From: Verrucomicrobiota bacterium
GTDB taxonomy: Bacteria; Verrucomicrobiota; Verrucomicrobiia; Limisphaerales; UBA8199
Assembly (NCBI GenBank): GCA_026397855.1
Contig: JAPLUA010000115.1
Location: forward strand, 1 to 20,247
Direction: 5' to 3'
Length of the DNA: 20,247 nt
Part shown: positions 9,015-17,089 of the stretch, one piece after another
How positions within the stretch are numbered: position 1 is the stretch's first letter
Layout of the letters: the number at the start of each line of letters is the position of its first letter
Notes under the pieces: model-generated
The model's input: only the letters and a program-made list of their open reading frames with translations
The model's database searches: none
Told to the model about the DNA's origin: nothing
Translations under genes and position numbers: made by a program

Positions 9015-9929
9015 ATGCTTTCTGCGAAACCGTGGAAGCCGGATGCAATCCTGCGCCTGTTGATGAGCGTGTTCATTTGCATTTTTGCCGGCGCCCTGTT
9101 GCCCTGCCTGTGGCACCGCCCGGGCAGCGGGGGAACCATGGCGGCGAAGATCTTCTTTCCCCTGGCGGCGATCTCAATCGGCAGCCTGGCGGCAGCCCTG
9201 GTGCTGATCGGCAAACCCTGGCAGTTGGAGACCTTCGAGCGCCGGCTGATTGCGGTAATGATTCTCTTCTCCGTCGGCTTCTTCGCCGGGGCCTGGGTGG
9301 AGCGGCTTTCCGGGACGCGGACGGCGGCGGCTCCGCTTGGGCGGATGATGGTTAGCACGCTGAGCTTTCAGGGCGTTGGCCTGATCTTTGTGGTCCGCTT
9401 CCTGCAGGAGCACCAGGTGAGCTGGGCGGAGGGTTTCGGTTTCCGGAACCAACCGAGGCGGGCGGTGTTGCTGGGGTTTCTCATCGCCTTTGTTTTCCTG
9501 CCTGTGGGCTGGGGATTGCAGCAGGCCTGCGGCCAGCTCATGACGCACCTGCCGCATTTCAAGCTCCACCCGGAAGAGCAGCCCGCCATCCAGGCCCTGC
9601 GCTTGTCCGCCTCTGTGTGGAACCGGTTTGCCTTCGGGGCTGTCGCGGTTCTGCTGGTGCCCTTCGCCGAGGAGATGCTGTTCCGGGGCATTCTTTATCC
9701 CGCCATCAAGCAGGCCGGTTTTCCGCGTCTGGCGCTGTGGGGAACCTCGTTGCTCTTCGCGGCGGTGCATACCAATGTCGTGACGTTCGTGCCGCTCACG
9801 GTCCTGGCCCTTCTGCTGGCGGCCCTCTACGAGCGAACTAATAATTTGCTGGCGCCAATCGCCGCCCACGCCATGTTCAACGCCATGAACTTCGCAAGCC
9901 TCCTGGCCCAGGAATACTGGGGCGTATGA
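9015..9929 (+). CDS. CPBP family intramembrane glutamic endopeptidase
   Basis: A 304-aa multi-pass inner-membrane protein of the CPBP (CAAX protease, Rce1-like/Abi) family. Several hydrophobic segments are visible, roughly at 10-32, 45-66, 78-96, 110-130, 149-170, 205-217 and 240-272. The catalytic motifs stand out: FAEEMLFRGILY with E219, E220 and R224, FAAVHTN with H252, and AAHAMFNAMNF with H285 and N289. In this family the glutamates and histidines activate water for cleavage within the membrane. The substrate cannot be told from sequence; bacterial members act in prenyl-protein-like processing, bacteriocin immunity or stress signalling. The ATG at 9015 directly follows a TTG in frame, and I chose the ATG. 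The stop overlaps the thiL start by four bases (ATGA), so it is translationally coupled to thiL. Confidence 0.92.
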   Translation: MLSAKPWKPDAILRLLMSVFICIFAGALLPCLWHRPGSGGTMAAKIFFPLAAISIGSLAAALVLIGKPWQLETFERRLIAVMILFSVGFFAGAWVERLSGTRTAAAPLGRMMVSTLSFQGVGLIFVVRFLQEHQVSWAEGFGFRNQPRRAVLLGFLIAFVFLPVGWGLQQACGQLMTHLPHFKLHPEEQPAIQALRLSASVWNRFAFGAVAVLLVPFAEEMLFRGILYPAIKQAGFPRLALWGTSLLFAAVHTNVVTFVPLTVLALLLAALYERTNNLLAPIAAHAMFNAMNFASLLAQEYWGV

Positions 9930-10858
9930 ACGAATTTGACCTGATCAGCCGCCTGACCCGCTCGCTGCCGACCAGCGAGGCGGTGGTCGTTGGTGCCGGC
10001 GACGACTGTGCGGTGCTGGACTTCGGCCTGCCGGACCGGCTGCTTTTGTTCAAGACCGACGCGGTGGTCGAGGGCATCCATTTCACTGCCGCGACGGAGC
10101 CTCAGAAGATTGGCCGCAAGGCGCTTGCCCGATGCCTGAGCGACATCGCGGCCATGGCGGGAACCCCCGGCGCGGCGCTGGTGACGATTGCTTTGCCGCG
10201 GAACTTCGACCCCGGCTTCGTGGAAGAGGTCTATGCCGGGATGAATGAACTGGCCCGGCGGCACGGCGTGGCCATTGTGGGGGGAGAAACGACCACGAAT
10301 CCCGGTGGGATGCTGCTTTCAGTGGCCCTGCTCGGTTTCGTGCCGCGCGGCAAGGGGGTGCTGCGCTCCGGGGCCAAGGCGGGCGACGCGATCTTTGTCA
10401 CCGGCGAGCTGGGCGGATCCTTGTCGGGCAAACACCTGGAGTTCGAGCCGCGCCTCGCCGAGGCGCGCTGGCTGGCCCAGCATTTCCAGGTGCACGCCAT
10501 GATTGACATCAGCGATGGGCTGGCGGGTGACCTACGCCACATCCTGACGGCCAGCCGCGTGGGCGCAGAGCTGCGTTCCCCCTCGATCCCGATCAGCCGC
10601 GAGGCCCGCCTCGCCGCCAAGGCCGGGTCCGCCGCCAAGCCGGCCTTGCTGGCGGCGCTGACCGATGGCGAGGATTTCGAGCTGCTGTTTACCGTCGCCG
10701 CCCGGGACGCGGTGCCGCTGCTCGACGCCTGGCGAAAGCAGTTTCCCCAAGTGCCCCTCACCTGCATCGGGAAGATCCGCGAGGGGGACGGGGTCATCAT
10801 CCGGGACAAACACGGCGCCCGGCCGCTCAACGTGCATGGCTACGTACATTTCTCATAG
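9926..10858 (+). CDS. thiL: Thiamine-monophosphate kinase ThiL
   Basis: Cytosolic kinase that makes thiamine diphosphate, the active cofactor, from thiamine monophosphate and ATP. At 310 aa it has the normal length for this PurM/AIR-synthase-fold family. Signatures are EFDLISRL at the N-terminus, GAGDDCAVL with D26 and D27 (metal and ATP binding), LFKTDAVVEGIHF, KALARCLSDIAAMAG, VGGETT, MIDISDGLAGDLRHIL and DGEDFELLF. The ATG lies in the ATGA overlap with the CPBP gene, and the 3' end overlaps tsaE by 23 bp, so the genes form a tight operon. The other thiamine gene of the window, thiD, lies 9 kb away on the other strand. I saw no TPP riboswitch before either gene. Confidence 0.95.
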   Translation: MNEFDLISRLTRSLPTSEAVVVGAGDDCAVLDFGLPDRLLLFKTDAVVEGIHFTAATEPQKIGRKALARCLSDIAAMAGTPGAALVTIALPRNFDPGFVEEVYAGMNELARRHGVAIVGGETTTNPGGMLLSVALLGFVPRGKGVLRSGAKAGDAIFVTGELGGSLSGKHLEFEPRLAEARWLAQHFQVHAMIDISDGLAGDLRHILTASRVGAELRSPSIPISREARLAAKAGSAAKPALLAALTDGEDFELLFTVAARDAVPLLDAWRKQFPQVPLTCIGKIREGDGVIIRDKHGARPLNVHGYVHFS

Positions 10859-11297
10859 CCCAGCCGAAACCGCCGCGCTCGGGGAGGCGTGGGGCCGCGA
10901 TGCGGCCAGCGGCTTGATCATCGGCCTGTGCGGCGACCTGGGCGCGGGCAAGACGCAGTTCGTCAAGGGGCTGGCCCGCGGGCTGGGAATCACCGAGATG
11001 GTGCGCTCGCCCACTTATGCGCTGGTGAACATCTACGCTGGCGGCCGGCTGCCCCTGTTCCACCTCGATTTATACCGCCTGGAGACGCGCGAGCAGATCA
11101 TCGCCGCCGGCCTCGAAGAATACTTAACCCCGGCCGGCGTCACCGTCGTCGAATGGGCGGAACGATGGGGGGACTTGGGCGGTTCACAGTCCGCAGTCTG
11201 CGGTCCTGAGGGTGTTGGCGGGCGTTTTTGTCATGTCCGGATAGAGGTGCTTGGCGAGTCTGAGCGACGCATTAGCTATGAAGATTCTGGCGCTTGA
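10836..11297 (+). CDS. tsaE: tRNA t6A biosynthesis ATPase TsaE, with a short internal insertion
   Basis: P-loop ATPase that works with TsaB and TsaD in making N6-threonylcarbamoyladenosine at position 37 of ANN-decoding tRNAs. The 153 aa are typical. The Walker A motif is GDLGAGKT (33-40). SPTYALVN (58-65), HLDLYRLE (76-83) and VVEWAERWGDL (104-114) are family hallmarks. The ATG at 10836 lies inside the thiL end, and the gene also overlaps tsaB by 20 bp. Residues about 115-131 (GGSQSAVCGPEGVGGRF) replace the short turn normally seen before the last strand. That DNA holds a perfect small hairpin at 11191-11203 and looks repeat-derived. The insertion is far from the P-loop, so activity may well be kept. 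Confidence 0.93.
   Translation: MATYISHSPAETAALGEAWGRDAASGLIIGLCGDLGAGKTQFVKGLARGLGITEMVRSPTYALVNIYAGGRLPLFHLDLYRLETREQIIAAGLEEYLTPAGVTVVEWAERWGDLGGSQSAVCGPEGVGGRFCHVRIEVLGESERRISYEDSGA
11178..11228. repeat. Repeat-like insertion in the tsaE coding sequence
   Basis: The stretch codes for residues about 115-131 of TsaE and includes ccgcagtctgcgg at 11191-11203, a perfect 6-bp stem around one base. It is composed unlike its surroundings and adds a Gly/Ser/Cys segment absent from usual TsaE proteins. Boundaries are approximate. Confidence 0.5.
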
Positions 11298-11952
11298 ATT
11301 CTCTTCGACGCAGCGCAGCGCTGCCGTGGTCCAGCTCGGCGGCGATGCCATGGCTGCACCCGCGATTTCCGCGGAAACGGTTGAGGCCGGGGGGCGCTCC
11401 CCGAATCTGCTCAGCCTGGTGGAAGATGCCCTGCGGGCCGCGGCACTTGATCGTGCGCAGATCGAATGCCTGGCCATCGGCCTCGGGCCCGGCTCCTATG
11501 CGGGCATCCGTTCGGCCATCGCCTTGGCCCAAGGCTGGCAGCTCGCAGCCGAGGTAAAGCTGATCGGGATCAGCAGCGTGGATTGCCTGGCGGCCCAGGC
11601 CCGGGAGGAAGGCATCCATGGGCGCGTCCACGTCGTGATTGATGCGCAGCGCAATGAGTTCTACCTCGCGGGCTACGACGTTGACGCGGAGGCGTGTCGT
11701 GAGGTCGAGCCGCTGCGCCTGGCCACCCTGTCGGAGGTGCGCGCCCGCGTTGAGGCCGGCGGCACCGTCATCGGCCCGGAAGCCGCCAACTGGTTTCCCG
11801 GCAGCCGCGTGATCTTCCCCCGCGCGGCAACCCTGGGCCGGCTCGCCTGTAGCCGGACGGATTTTATCCCGGGTGAAGCCATGGAGCCGATCTACCTGCG
11901 CCCCACGCAGTTCGTCAAGGCACCGCCCCCGCGCATCGTGCCTTCTCCCTGA
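11278..11952 (+). CDS. tsaB: tRNA t6A biosynthesis protein TsaB
   Basis: A 224-aa ASKHA-fold protein, the inactive paralogue of TsaD that scaffolds the TsaB-TsaD-TsaE complex for the t6A tRNA modification. The N-terminus MKILALEFSSTQRSAAVV and the central GLGPGSYAGIRSAIALAQGW are diagnostic. VVIDAQRNEFYLAGYDV and a late VIGPEA segment fit the usual plan. The usual Asp of the ILAIDTS opening is Glu here (ALEFSS). The ATG at 11278 overlaps the tsaE end by 20 bp, so the two products that act together are translationally coupled. A longer frame from 11251 has no family support. The gene ends the CPBP-thiL-tsaE-tsaB unit; a repeat-filled gap follows. Confidence 0.93.
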   Translation: MKILALEFSSTQRSAAVVQLGGDAMAAPAISAETVEAGGRSPNLLSLVEDALRAAALDRAQIECLAIGLGPGSYAGIRSAIALAQGWQLAAEVKLIGISSVDCLAAQAREEGIHGRVHVVIDAQRNEFYLAGYDVDAEACREVEPLRLATLSEVRARVEAGGTVIGPEAANWFPGSRVIFPRAATLGRLACSRTDFIPGEAMEPIYLRPTQFVKAPPPRIVPSP

Positions 11953-11995
11953 CCGGTGCCAGCGAAGTCTTGCTGAGGCAACTCAGGTCGGTCTT

Positions 11996-12107
11996 TCTCC
12001 GCGCTCTTCGCACTGCTATCCCCCGATTTGATTGGAGGCTGCGTAGATTTAACGCAGAGGCGCGAAGAGCGCAGAGAATCGCAGAGGGTGCATCTTCTCT
12101 GCGTTAA
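11996..12107. repeat. Nested inverted repeats between tsaB and the XPB cluster
   Basis: Two pairs of inverted arms interlock. tctccgcgctcttcgc at 11996-12011 pairs with 12062-12077 (15 of 16 bases). ttaacgcagag at 12049-12059 pairs perfectly with ctctgcgttaa at 12097-12107. The middle carries cgcagag-type repeats (cgcagag at 12053, gcgcagag at 12070, cgcagag at 12080). The arms overlap, so the two folds exclude each other in part. It looks like a dispersed repeat. It lies in the leader of the helicase cluster and after the t6A operon. Confidence 0.7.
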
Positions 12108-12222
12108 GCCCGGTTTGGTCCTGGCTGCGGCTTGGCCGCGCCATTCAGCAGGCATATTCGTGGTTGGCAGGACGCCGCAAATCTGTCACATAACCGCGTG
12201 CGATGAAAGAAGCACCACCATT

Positions 12223-13647
12223 ATGACCAAGCAGGAATTGCTCAAGGCAATGTGCCTGGAACTGGGCCAGGCCGACCTCAAGGCCATTGGCCAGTGCCGG
12301 GGGTTTGATTCACAGACCGTGGCTTCGCGAGCGCTGATCGAGCATGTCTTCCTCTCGGAGCAGGGGCTGCCAGCGGCGATGGCTTTACTGACGGAAGCGG
12401 AGTCGCTCGGTTTGCACTTGTTGAACTGCCTGGGGGAAGCGGTGGACCTGGACTTCTTCAAACCGGTTTATCCCGGGCTGGTTCCCACCAGCTATTATGG
12501 GAGTTTCACCGAGAGGTATAAGGGGCTTTTTCACAAGATTAAAGCGCAGTTGATTCGCCGCGGGATATTGCTGTGCGGTGCCCTGCCCAAAGGCTACGAG
12601 AATATTTCGGTTCTGGAGCGGACCCGGCTGGAGTTTCCCGGGGAGTTTAGCGCGTTCCTGCCTCCACTTTTTCCGCCACGCCAGTTGGACCCGGCCACAG
12701 TCGGGCAGCATCGGGGGAACATTCTGAGGGACAAACTCCGGGAGATTTTGCAAGCGGAGGCCACGCCGGCGGGCGATGCCGCGCGGGGTGAAACGGGCCG
12801 CTGGCGGCTGGCCAAGGGGGAGCTGCTCTTCGGCGGGAAACCGTTCCGGATGAAGCAACTGGAGGAATGGCGCCTGGGGCGGTTTGATGCGGTGGTGGGC
12901 TACAAGGCCAAGGAGCAAGCCGAGGCGTTGCAGCCCGTGCCGTTGCTGAAGTATGCCTTCTCGCGGCTGCGGGAGAATGAGTGGCTGGCTCCCGAGGATC
13001 TGCTGCCTTTCTGGAAAATGGCGTTGCCGGGGGCCAAGGCACCGGGTCCGCAGAACGTATGCGAAGACGGATACGAATGGGGATGTTTCGAGCGTGCCGG
13101 GCAGCAGGGGAGCTATTTGTATCGCCTGCCGAAACCCGCAGATGCCGTGGCCGAGACACCGCCGGAGGACTTCCTGGACGTGAGTGATGAACGGGCGGTG
13201 CGCGTGGATCTTGACCGCGCGTCGTTGGAAGCCGTGGAGAAAGTGGCCGAGGTTTCCCGGCTGAAGGTGGCGCGCGGGTCGCTGTGGGCGGAGCCCGACT
13301 TCCTGCGGCTCAGCCATGCCCCGGCGGACACTCTGTCCAGCCCGGTATTTCGCTGGCTGCGGGAGCGGCACCCGGCTTTCCGCCACACGAGCGAAACGAT
13401 CGAACTGCGGAGAGGCAAGTTGATCGTCCACCGGAACCTGCTGGTGGCGCAAGTGAGCGATTTGGGCCTGAAGGTGATGCTGGAGAAGAAGTTTGGCGAC
13501 TCCGGCCCCCTGGTGTCTCTCTCCCGTGAGTTTGTGGCTTTTCCCAACGGGCTGCTGCCGGAAATTAAGAGCTGGCTGAAGAAATCGGGGCATGTGGTGA
13601 AGAGCCTCAACTCCGGGGAGAGCCCTGACGAAGCCGAAGAGACTTAA
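12223..13647 (+). CDS. XPB helicase partner protein A (unknown function)
   Basis: A 474-aa protein, first of three tightly spaced genes ending in an XPB helicase. The N-terminal part (1-130) has alternating short helices like winged-helix units (TKQELLKAMCLEL, LIRRGILLCGALP). The middle is basic and charged (about 160-260). Residues about 315-400 (FLDVSDERAVRVDL, then VSRLKVARGSLWAEPDFLRL) recall the helicase-associated domain found next to bacterial XPB proteins, but more weakly than in the next gene. The C-terminal 60 residues (LLPEIKSWLKKSGHVVKSL) resemble the end of protein B. I chose the ATG at 12223; the frame is open to 12028, but that part is repeat-coded. Its stop is 3 bases from the next start. 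In actinobacteria a single helicase-associated protein sits beside XPB; here that role may be split. Function unknown. Confidence 0.85.
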   Translation: MTKQELLKAMCLELGQADLKAIGQCRGFDSQTVASRALIEHVFLSEQGLPAAMALLTEAESLGLHLLNCLGEAVDLDFFKPVYPGLVPTSYYGSFTERYKGLFHKIKAQLIRRGILLCGALPKGYENISVLERTRLEFPGEFSAFLPPLFPPRQLDPATVGQHRGNILRDKLREILQAEATPAGDAARGETGRWRLAKGELLFGGKPFRMKQLEEWRLGRFDAVVGYKAKEQAEALQPVPLLKYAFSRLRENEWLAPEDLLPFWKMALPGAKAPGPQNVCEDGYEWGCFERAGQQGSYLYRLPKPADAVAETPPEDFLDVSDERAVRVDLDRASLEAVEKVAEVSRLKVARGSLWAEPDFLRLSHAPADTLSSPVFRWLRERHPAFRHTSETIELRRGKLIVHRNLLVAQVSDLGLKVMLEKKFGDSGPLVSLSREFVAFPNGLLPEIKSWLKKSGHVVKSLNSGESPDEAEET

Positions 13648-13650
13648 ACC

Positions 13651-15354
13651 ATGAAGCTGCCTTCACTCAACCTCAAGGAGGTCAAAGTAACCGATCTGGA
13701 GGTATTCGCCAACCGGACGGACATCCGGTACGACCTGCACGCGTTCATGGACTACGCGCGCAGCCACGAGATCAAGCGGGGACACCGCGACAACCGCGTG
13801 CCCACGGGCCACCAGCAGCGCCTGGCCAAACTGCTGAGCCATCCCGCCATCGAGGCGGACATGGATGAGGACAAGTGCTATCCCTGGGTTGAGCACCTGG
13901 ACCGGGTGTGTTTGGCGCTCAAGTTTGTGAGCTACGACATCAAGGGGGTCTATGCGGGCTACTCGAGTTCCGAGCCCTCGTTTCCGGACAACTTCATAAC
14001 CGTGGAAGAGGCTGCCTACAGCATGTTTCTCGAACTGCCGTTGCAGGCGCAGGAGGAAAGGCTGCTTGACCTACACCTGGCTCTCGCAGGGCGCGGGAGT
14101 GAGTTTTTTGGCCAAGTCCCGTTGGCCCGGTTGGATGGGTTTGAAGGCTGGGGCACCGCCTGCGGGGTGCTGCCGACCATTCCCTTTCCCGGCGTGCGGC
14201 GACGACTTTTGCAACTGCTCGCGGAATGCCCGAGCGGAACCTGGTTCAGCACCGAGTCTCTGGTCGAGCACTTGCAGCAGCACGATCCCTGGTTCCTGAT
14301 TCCAAAGGAGATTCCCGCTTCCGTGAGGCAGACAATGGTCAACAAAGGCCGTTACGGCAATTTCATCGAGCGCAAACGCGGCGATTGGAGTCATCGCAAT
14401 CCGATTTCCGACAAGGACCCCGAGGGGTTTGCGAAAGTAGAGGGGCGGTATCTCGAGCGCTTTTTGGAAGGAATCCCACTGGTGCTGGGCTACACGGAAG
14501 TCGCCTACGTGAAACGGAAGACGGAGACGCCGATTGAGCCATCCCGCGGTCTCCTAGCGGCTTTTCGGGTCACCGAGCGCCTGCGGCGCGCGCTGCAGAA
14601 GGAGATTGCCGCCCCCAAAGTCACCGTGCTTCCCAACTTCGAGGTTCATGTCGAGTCGCTCTTCTTCCCGGCGCAAACCGAGCAGCAACTCCGTCCGCTG
14701 GGCGATTTGGTCCAACGCGGCATCGCCACCGTGTTCAAGCTGACCCGCGCCAAGGTGGCCGCCGCTTTGGCTGCGGACTCCAAGACGGACGCCATTGCGA
14801 CGCTGAAGCGCCTTTCCGGGCGCGACCTGCCAGCCAATGTCGAACAGGAATTGGGCGAATGGGCGGGGCACTCAGAGAAATTCGTTCTCTATGAAGGCTT
14901 TGGCCTGCTGGAAGGCCGCCGGGAGGCTGCCCAGGTGGAGCGATTCATCCAGGAGGCCATCTCAGCCGATTTCGCCATCATCCGGAAGCCGGAGGAGTTA
15001 TACCAGCATTTGGAAGCGGCCGAGCAGGTGCCGGTCAAAGTCCGGCACGCGGACACGGCCTGGTCGGCCCGGGAACAGGTCCGGAGCCGGCTGGCCCCCG
15101 CGGCTCCGGCCCGGCGCGCAGTCAGCAAGAAGCCGGTGAAGATTAAACGCAGCCTGCAGACGACGCTCTGGTTCGCCGAGGCCGAGACCTATGCCGCCTT
15201 TTGCAAGCTGCTGCTCGACGCCAAGTGCGTGCTGCCCATGGACCCGCGCTCCCTTACCGTGCGCTACTCCGCGAAAGCCGAACCGCTGATCAAAGAGCTC
15301 CTGAAGAAACTCAAAGAGGAGTATGCGGTGGCGATCGAGGACATCGAGATCTGA
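13651..15354 (+). CDS. XPB helicase partner protein B with Helicase_C_3-like domain
   Basis: A 567-aa protein between partner A and the XPB gene. Residues about 323-420 match the helicase-associated (Helicase_C_3, XPB/Ssl2 N-terminal-like) pattern: VTVLPNFEVHVESLFFPA, a run of helices, IATVFKLTRAKVAAALAA (358-375), then a segment ending DLPANVEQELGEWA. The N-terminal half (1-300) is unrecognised, with mixed charged helices and a LLQLLAECPSGTWFSTESLVEHL winged-helix-like segment near 186. A Pro/Ala/Lys-rich linker (about 480-500) leads to a small C-terminal domain. No nuclease motif is visible. ATG start, 3 bases after protein A; the stop is 4 bases before the GTG of XPB. Eukaryotic XPB works with accessory subunits of TFIIH and archaeal XPB with the nuclease Bax1, so a helicase-regulating role is plausible but inferred. 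Confidence 0.88.
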   Translation: MKLPSLNLKEVKVTDLEVFANRTDIRYDLHAFMDYARSHEIKRGHRDNRVPTGHQQRLAKLLSHPAIEADMDEDKCYPWVEHLDRVCLALKFVSYDIKGVYAGYSSSEPSFPDNFITVEEAAYSMFLELPLQAQEERLLDLHLALAGRGSEFFGQVPLARLDGFEGWGTACGVLPTIPFPGVRRRLLQLLAECPSGTWFSTESLVEHLQQHDPWFLIPKEIPASVRQTMVNKGRYGNFIERKRGDWSHRNPISDKDPEGFAKVEGRYLERFLEGIPLVLGYTEVAYVKRKTETPIEPSRGLLAAFRVTERLRRALQKEIAAPKVTVLPNFEVHVESLFFPAQTEQQLRPLGDLVQRGIATVFKLTRAKVAAALAADSKTDAIATLKRLSGRDLPANVEQELGEWAGHSEKFVLYEGFGLLEGRREAAQVERFIQEAISADFAIIRKPEELYQHLEAAEQVPVKVRHADTAWSAREQVRSRLAPAAPARRAVSKKPVKIKRSLQTTLWFAEAETYAAFCKLLLDAKCVLPMDPRSLTVRYSAKAEPLIKELLKKLKEEYAVAIEDIEI

Positions 15355-15358
15355 ACCC

Positions 15359-17050
15359 GTGCCCGACATCAAGAACCCGCTGATCGTTCAGAGCGACCAC
15401 ACCATCCTGGTGGAGGTTGACAATCCGCGCTATGGCGAGGCGCGGGACCGCCTGGTGCGGTTCGCGGAATTGGTCAAGTCGCCGGAGCATATCCATACCT
15501 ACCGCCTGACGCCGTTATCCATCTGGAATGCCTGCGCGGCCGGGCTTACAGCGGAGTTCATCACCCAGTCACTTACGGGCCTGGCGAAGTATTCGGTGCC
15601 GGAGCATCTGCTGGTTTCGGTGCGCGATTTTGCCAGCCGCTATGGCCGGGTGCAGGTGGCCCGGGATGATCGGGGCTTGATCCTATCCACCAATGATGTG
15701 CCCCTGGCCGAGGAGATCTCGCGGCAGAAGACCGTGGCTCCGTTCCTGCGCGAGCGCCTCGAGCCGCGGCGGTTCCTGGTGGACCCGGGGGACCGCGGGC
15801 GGCTCAAGCTGGCGCTGATCAAGATCGGCTTTCCGGCCGAGGACCTCGCGGGCTACGCGACAGGCGAGGATTTCCCGATCGAATTGCGGCTGGTGACGCG
15901 CGCCGGCCGGCCCTTTGCGGTGCGCCATTACCAGGAAGATGCAGCGCGGGTTTTCCATGCGGGCGGCACCGAGCGCGGCGGCTCCGGGGTGATTGTTCTG
16001 CCTTGCGGCGGCGGCAAGACCATCGTAGCCCTCGCCTGCATGGCGCTGGTGCAAAGCTCCACGCTGATCCTGGTGACCAGCGTGACCGCCGCGCGGCAGT
16101 GGATCGAGGAGCTGCTGGACAAGACCACGATTCCCGAAGACATGATCGGCGAATACTGCGGCACGGCCAAGGAAGTGCGCTCGGTTACCCTGGCCACCTA
16201 CCAGATGCTGACGCATCGTTCGAGCCAGGACGCCGAGTTCACCCACCTGAAACTATTCGACGAGCGCAACTGGGGCCTGATCATTTACGACGAGGTGCAC
16301 CTGCTGCCCGCGCCGGTCTTTCAGATCACTGCTAGCCTGCAGGCCCGGCGGCGGTTGGGGTTGACGGCGACGCTGGTCCGGGAGGACGGACGCGAGGACG
16401 ATGTCTTCGCCCTGATCGGCCCCAAGAAGGTGGATGTCCCCTGGAAGGAAATGGAGGCGGAAGGCTGGATTGCCAAGGCCCGCTGCACCGAGATCCGGCT
16501 GCCCCTGTCCCCCAAGCGCCGCTTTGAATACGCGGTCGCGCCCAACCGCCAGAAGTTCCGCGTCGCGTCGGAGAACCCCGAGAAGCTCAAGGTCGTGCGC
16601 CGCCTGCTGAAGCGCCACGCCGACACGCCGACGCTCATTATCGGGATGTATGTCGAGCAGATCAAACAGATGGCGGAGGAGCTGAACATTCCCATCCTCA
16701 CCGGGAGCACGCCGCAGAAGGTGCGTGACGGGGTTTACGCCGACTTCAAAGCCGGGCGCTTGCGGCAACTGGTGGTGTCCAAGATCGCCAATTTCTCGGT
16801 GGACCTGCCGGACGCCGGCGTGGCCATCCAGATCTCCGGCACGTTTGGTTCGCGACAGGAAGAGGCGCAGCGACTGGGCCGGGTGCTGCGGCCCAAGCCC
16901 GGGGAGAACCAGGCCTACTTCTATTCGATTGTCTCGCGCGACACCGTGGAGCAGGAATTCGCGATGAACCGACAGCTCTTCCTGTGCGAGCAAGGCTACG
17001 AATACGCCATCTGGAATCTGGAGAGCGCCGCGGATGTGGAAGCGCCTTAG
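15359..17050 (+). CDS. XPB/Ssl2-type superfamily 2 DNA helicase
   Basis: A 563-aa ATP-dependent 3'-5' DNA helicase/translocase of the XPB (ERCC3/Rad25) family, as known from mycobacteria. The N-terminal part (about 1-100, PLIVQSDHTILVEV ... YGRVQV) is a helicase-associated domain, followed by the damage-recognition-like region (to about 185). Helicase motifs: Walker A PCGGGKT (215-221, K220), SVTAARQW motif Ia, DEVH (311-314) with LLPAPVF, LTAT (335-338), the XPB-specific RED (341-343), the thumb-like segment WKEMEAEGWIAKARC, SGTFGSRQEEAQRLGRVLRP with motif VI QRLGR (504-508), and EQGYEYAIW at the end. The GTG at 15359 gives the expected N-terminus; an ATG at 15323 would overlap gene B by 32 bp and adds unmatched residues. 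It likely acts in DNA repair or transcription-coupled remodelling, with proteins A and B. Confidence 0.96.
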   Translation: MPDIKNPLIVQSDHTILVEVDNPRYGEARDRLVRFAELVKSPEHIHTYRLTPLSIWNACAAGLTAEFITQSLTGLAKYSVPEHLLVSVRDFASRYGRVQVARDDRGLILSTNDVPLAEEISRQKTVAPFLRERLEPRRFLVDPGDRGRLKLALIKIGFPAEDLAGYATGEDFPIELRLVTRAGRPFAVRHYQEDAARVFHAGGTERGGSGVIVLPCGGGKTIVALACMALVQSSTLILVTSVTAARQWIEELLDKTTIPEDMIGEYCGTAKEVRSVTLATYQMLTHRSSQDAEFTHLKLFDERNWGLIIYDEVHLLPAPVFQITASLQARRRLGLTATLVREDGREDDVFALIGPKKVDVPWKEMEAEGWIAKARCTEIRLPLSPKRRFEYAVAPNRQKFRVASENPEKLKVVRRLLKRHADTPTLIIGMYVEQIKQMAEELNIPILTGSTPQKVRDGVYADFKAGRLRQLVVSKIANFSVDLPDAGVAIQISGTFGSRQEEAQRLGRVLRPKPGENQAYFYSIVSRDTVEQEFAMNRQLFLCEQGYEYAIWNLESAADVEAP

Positions 17051-17089
17051 TTTGACGCCCTCTGCCAGTCCTGACAAGATGAGGACGCA

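Noticed and set aside
12028..12222. N-terminal extension of helicase partner A
   Set aside because: Its residues come from the cgcagag-type repeat element; the ATG at 12223 gives a clean start.
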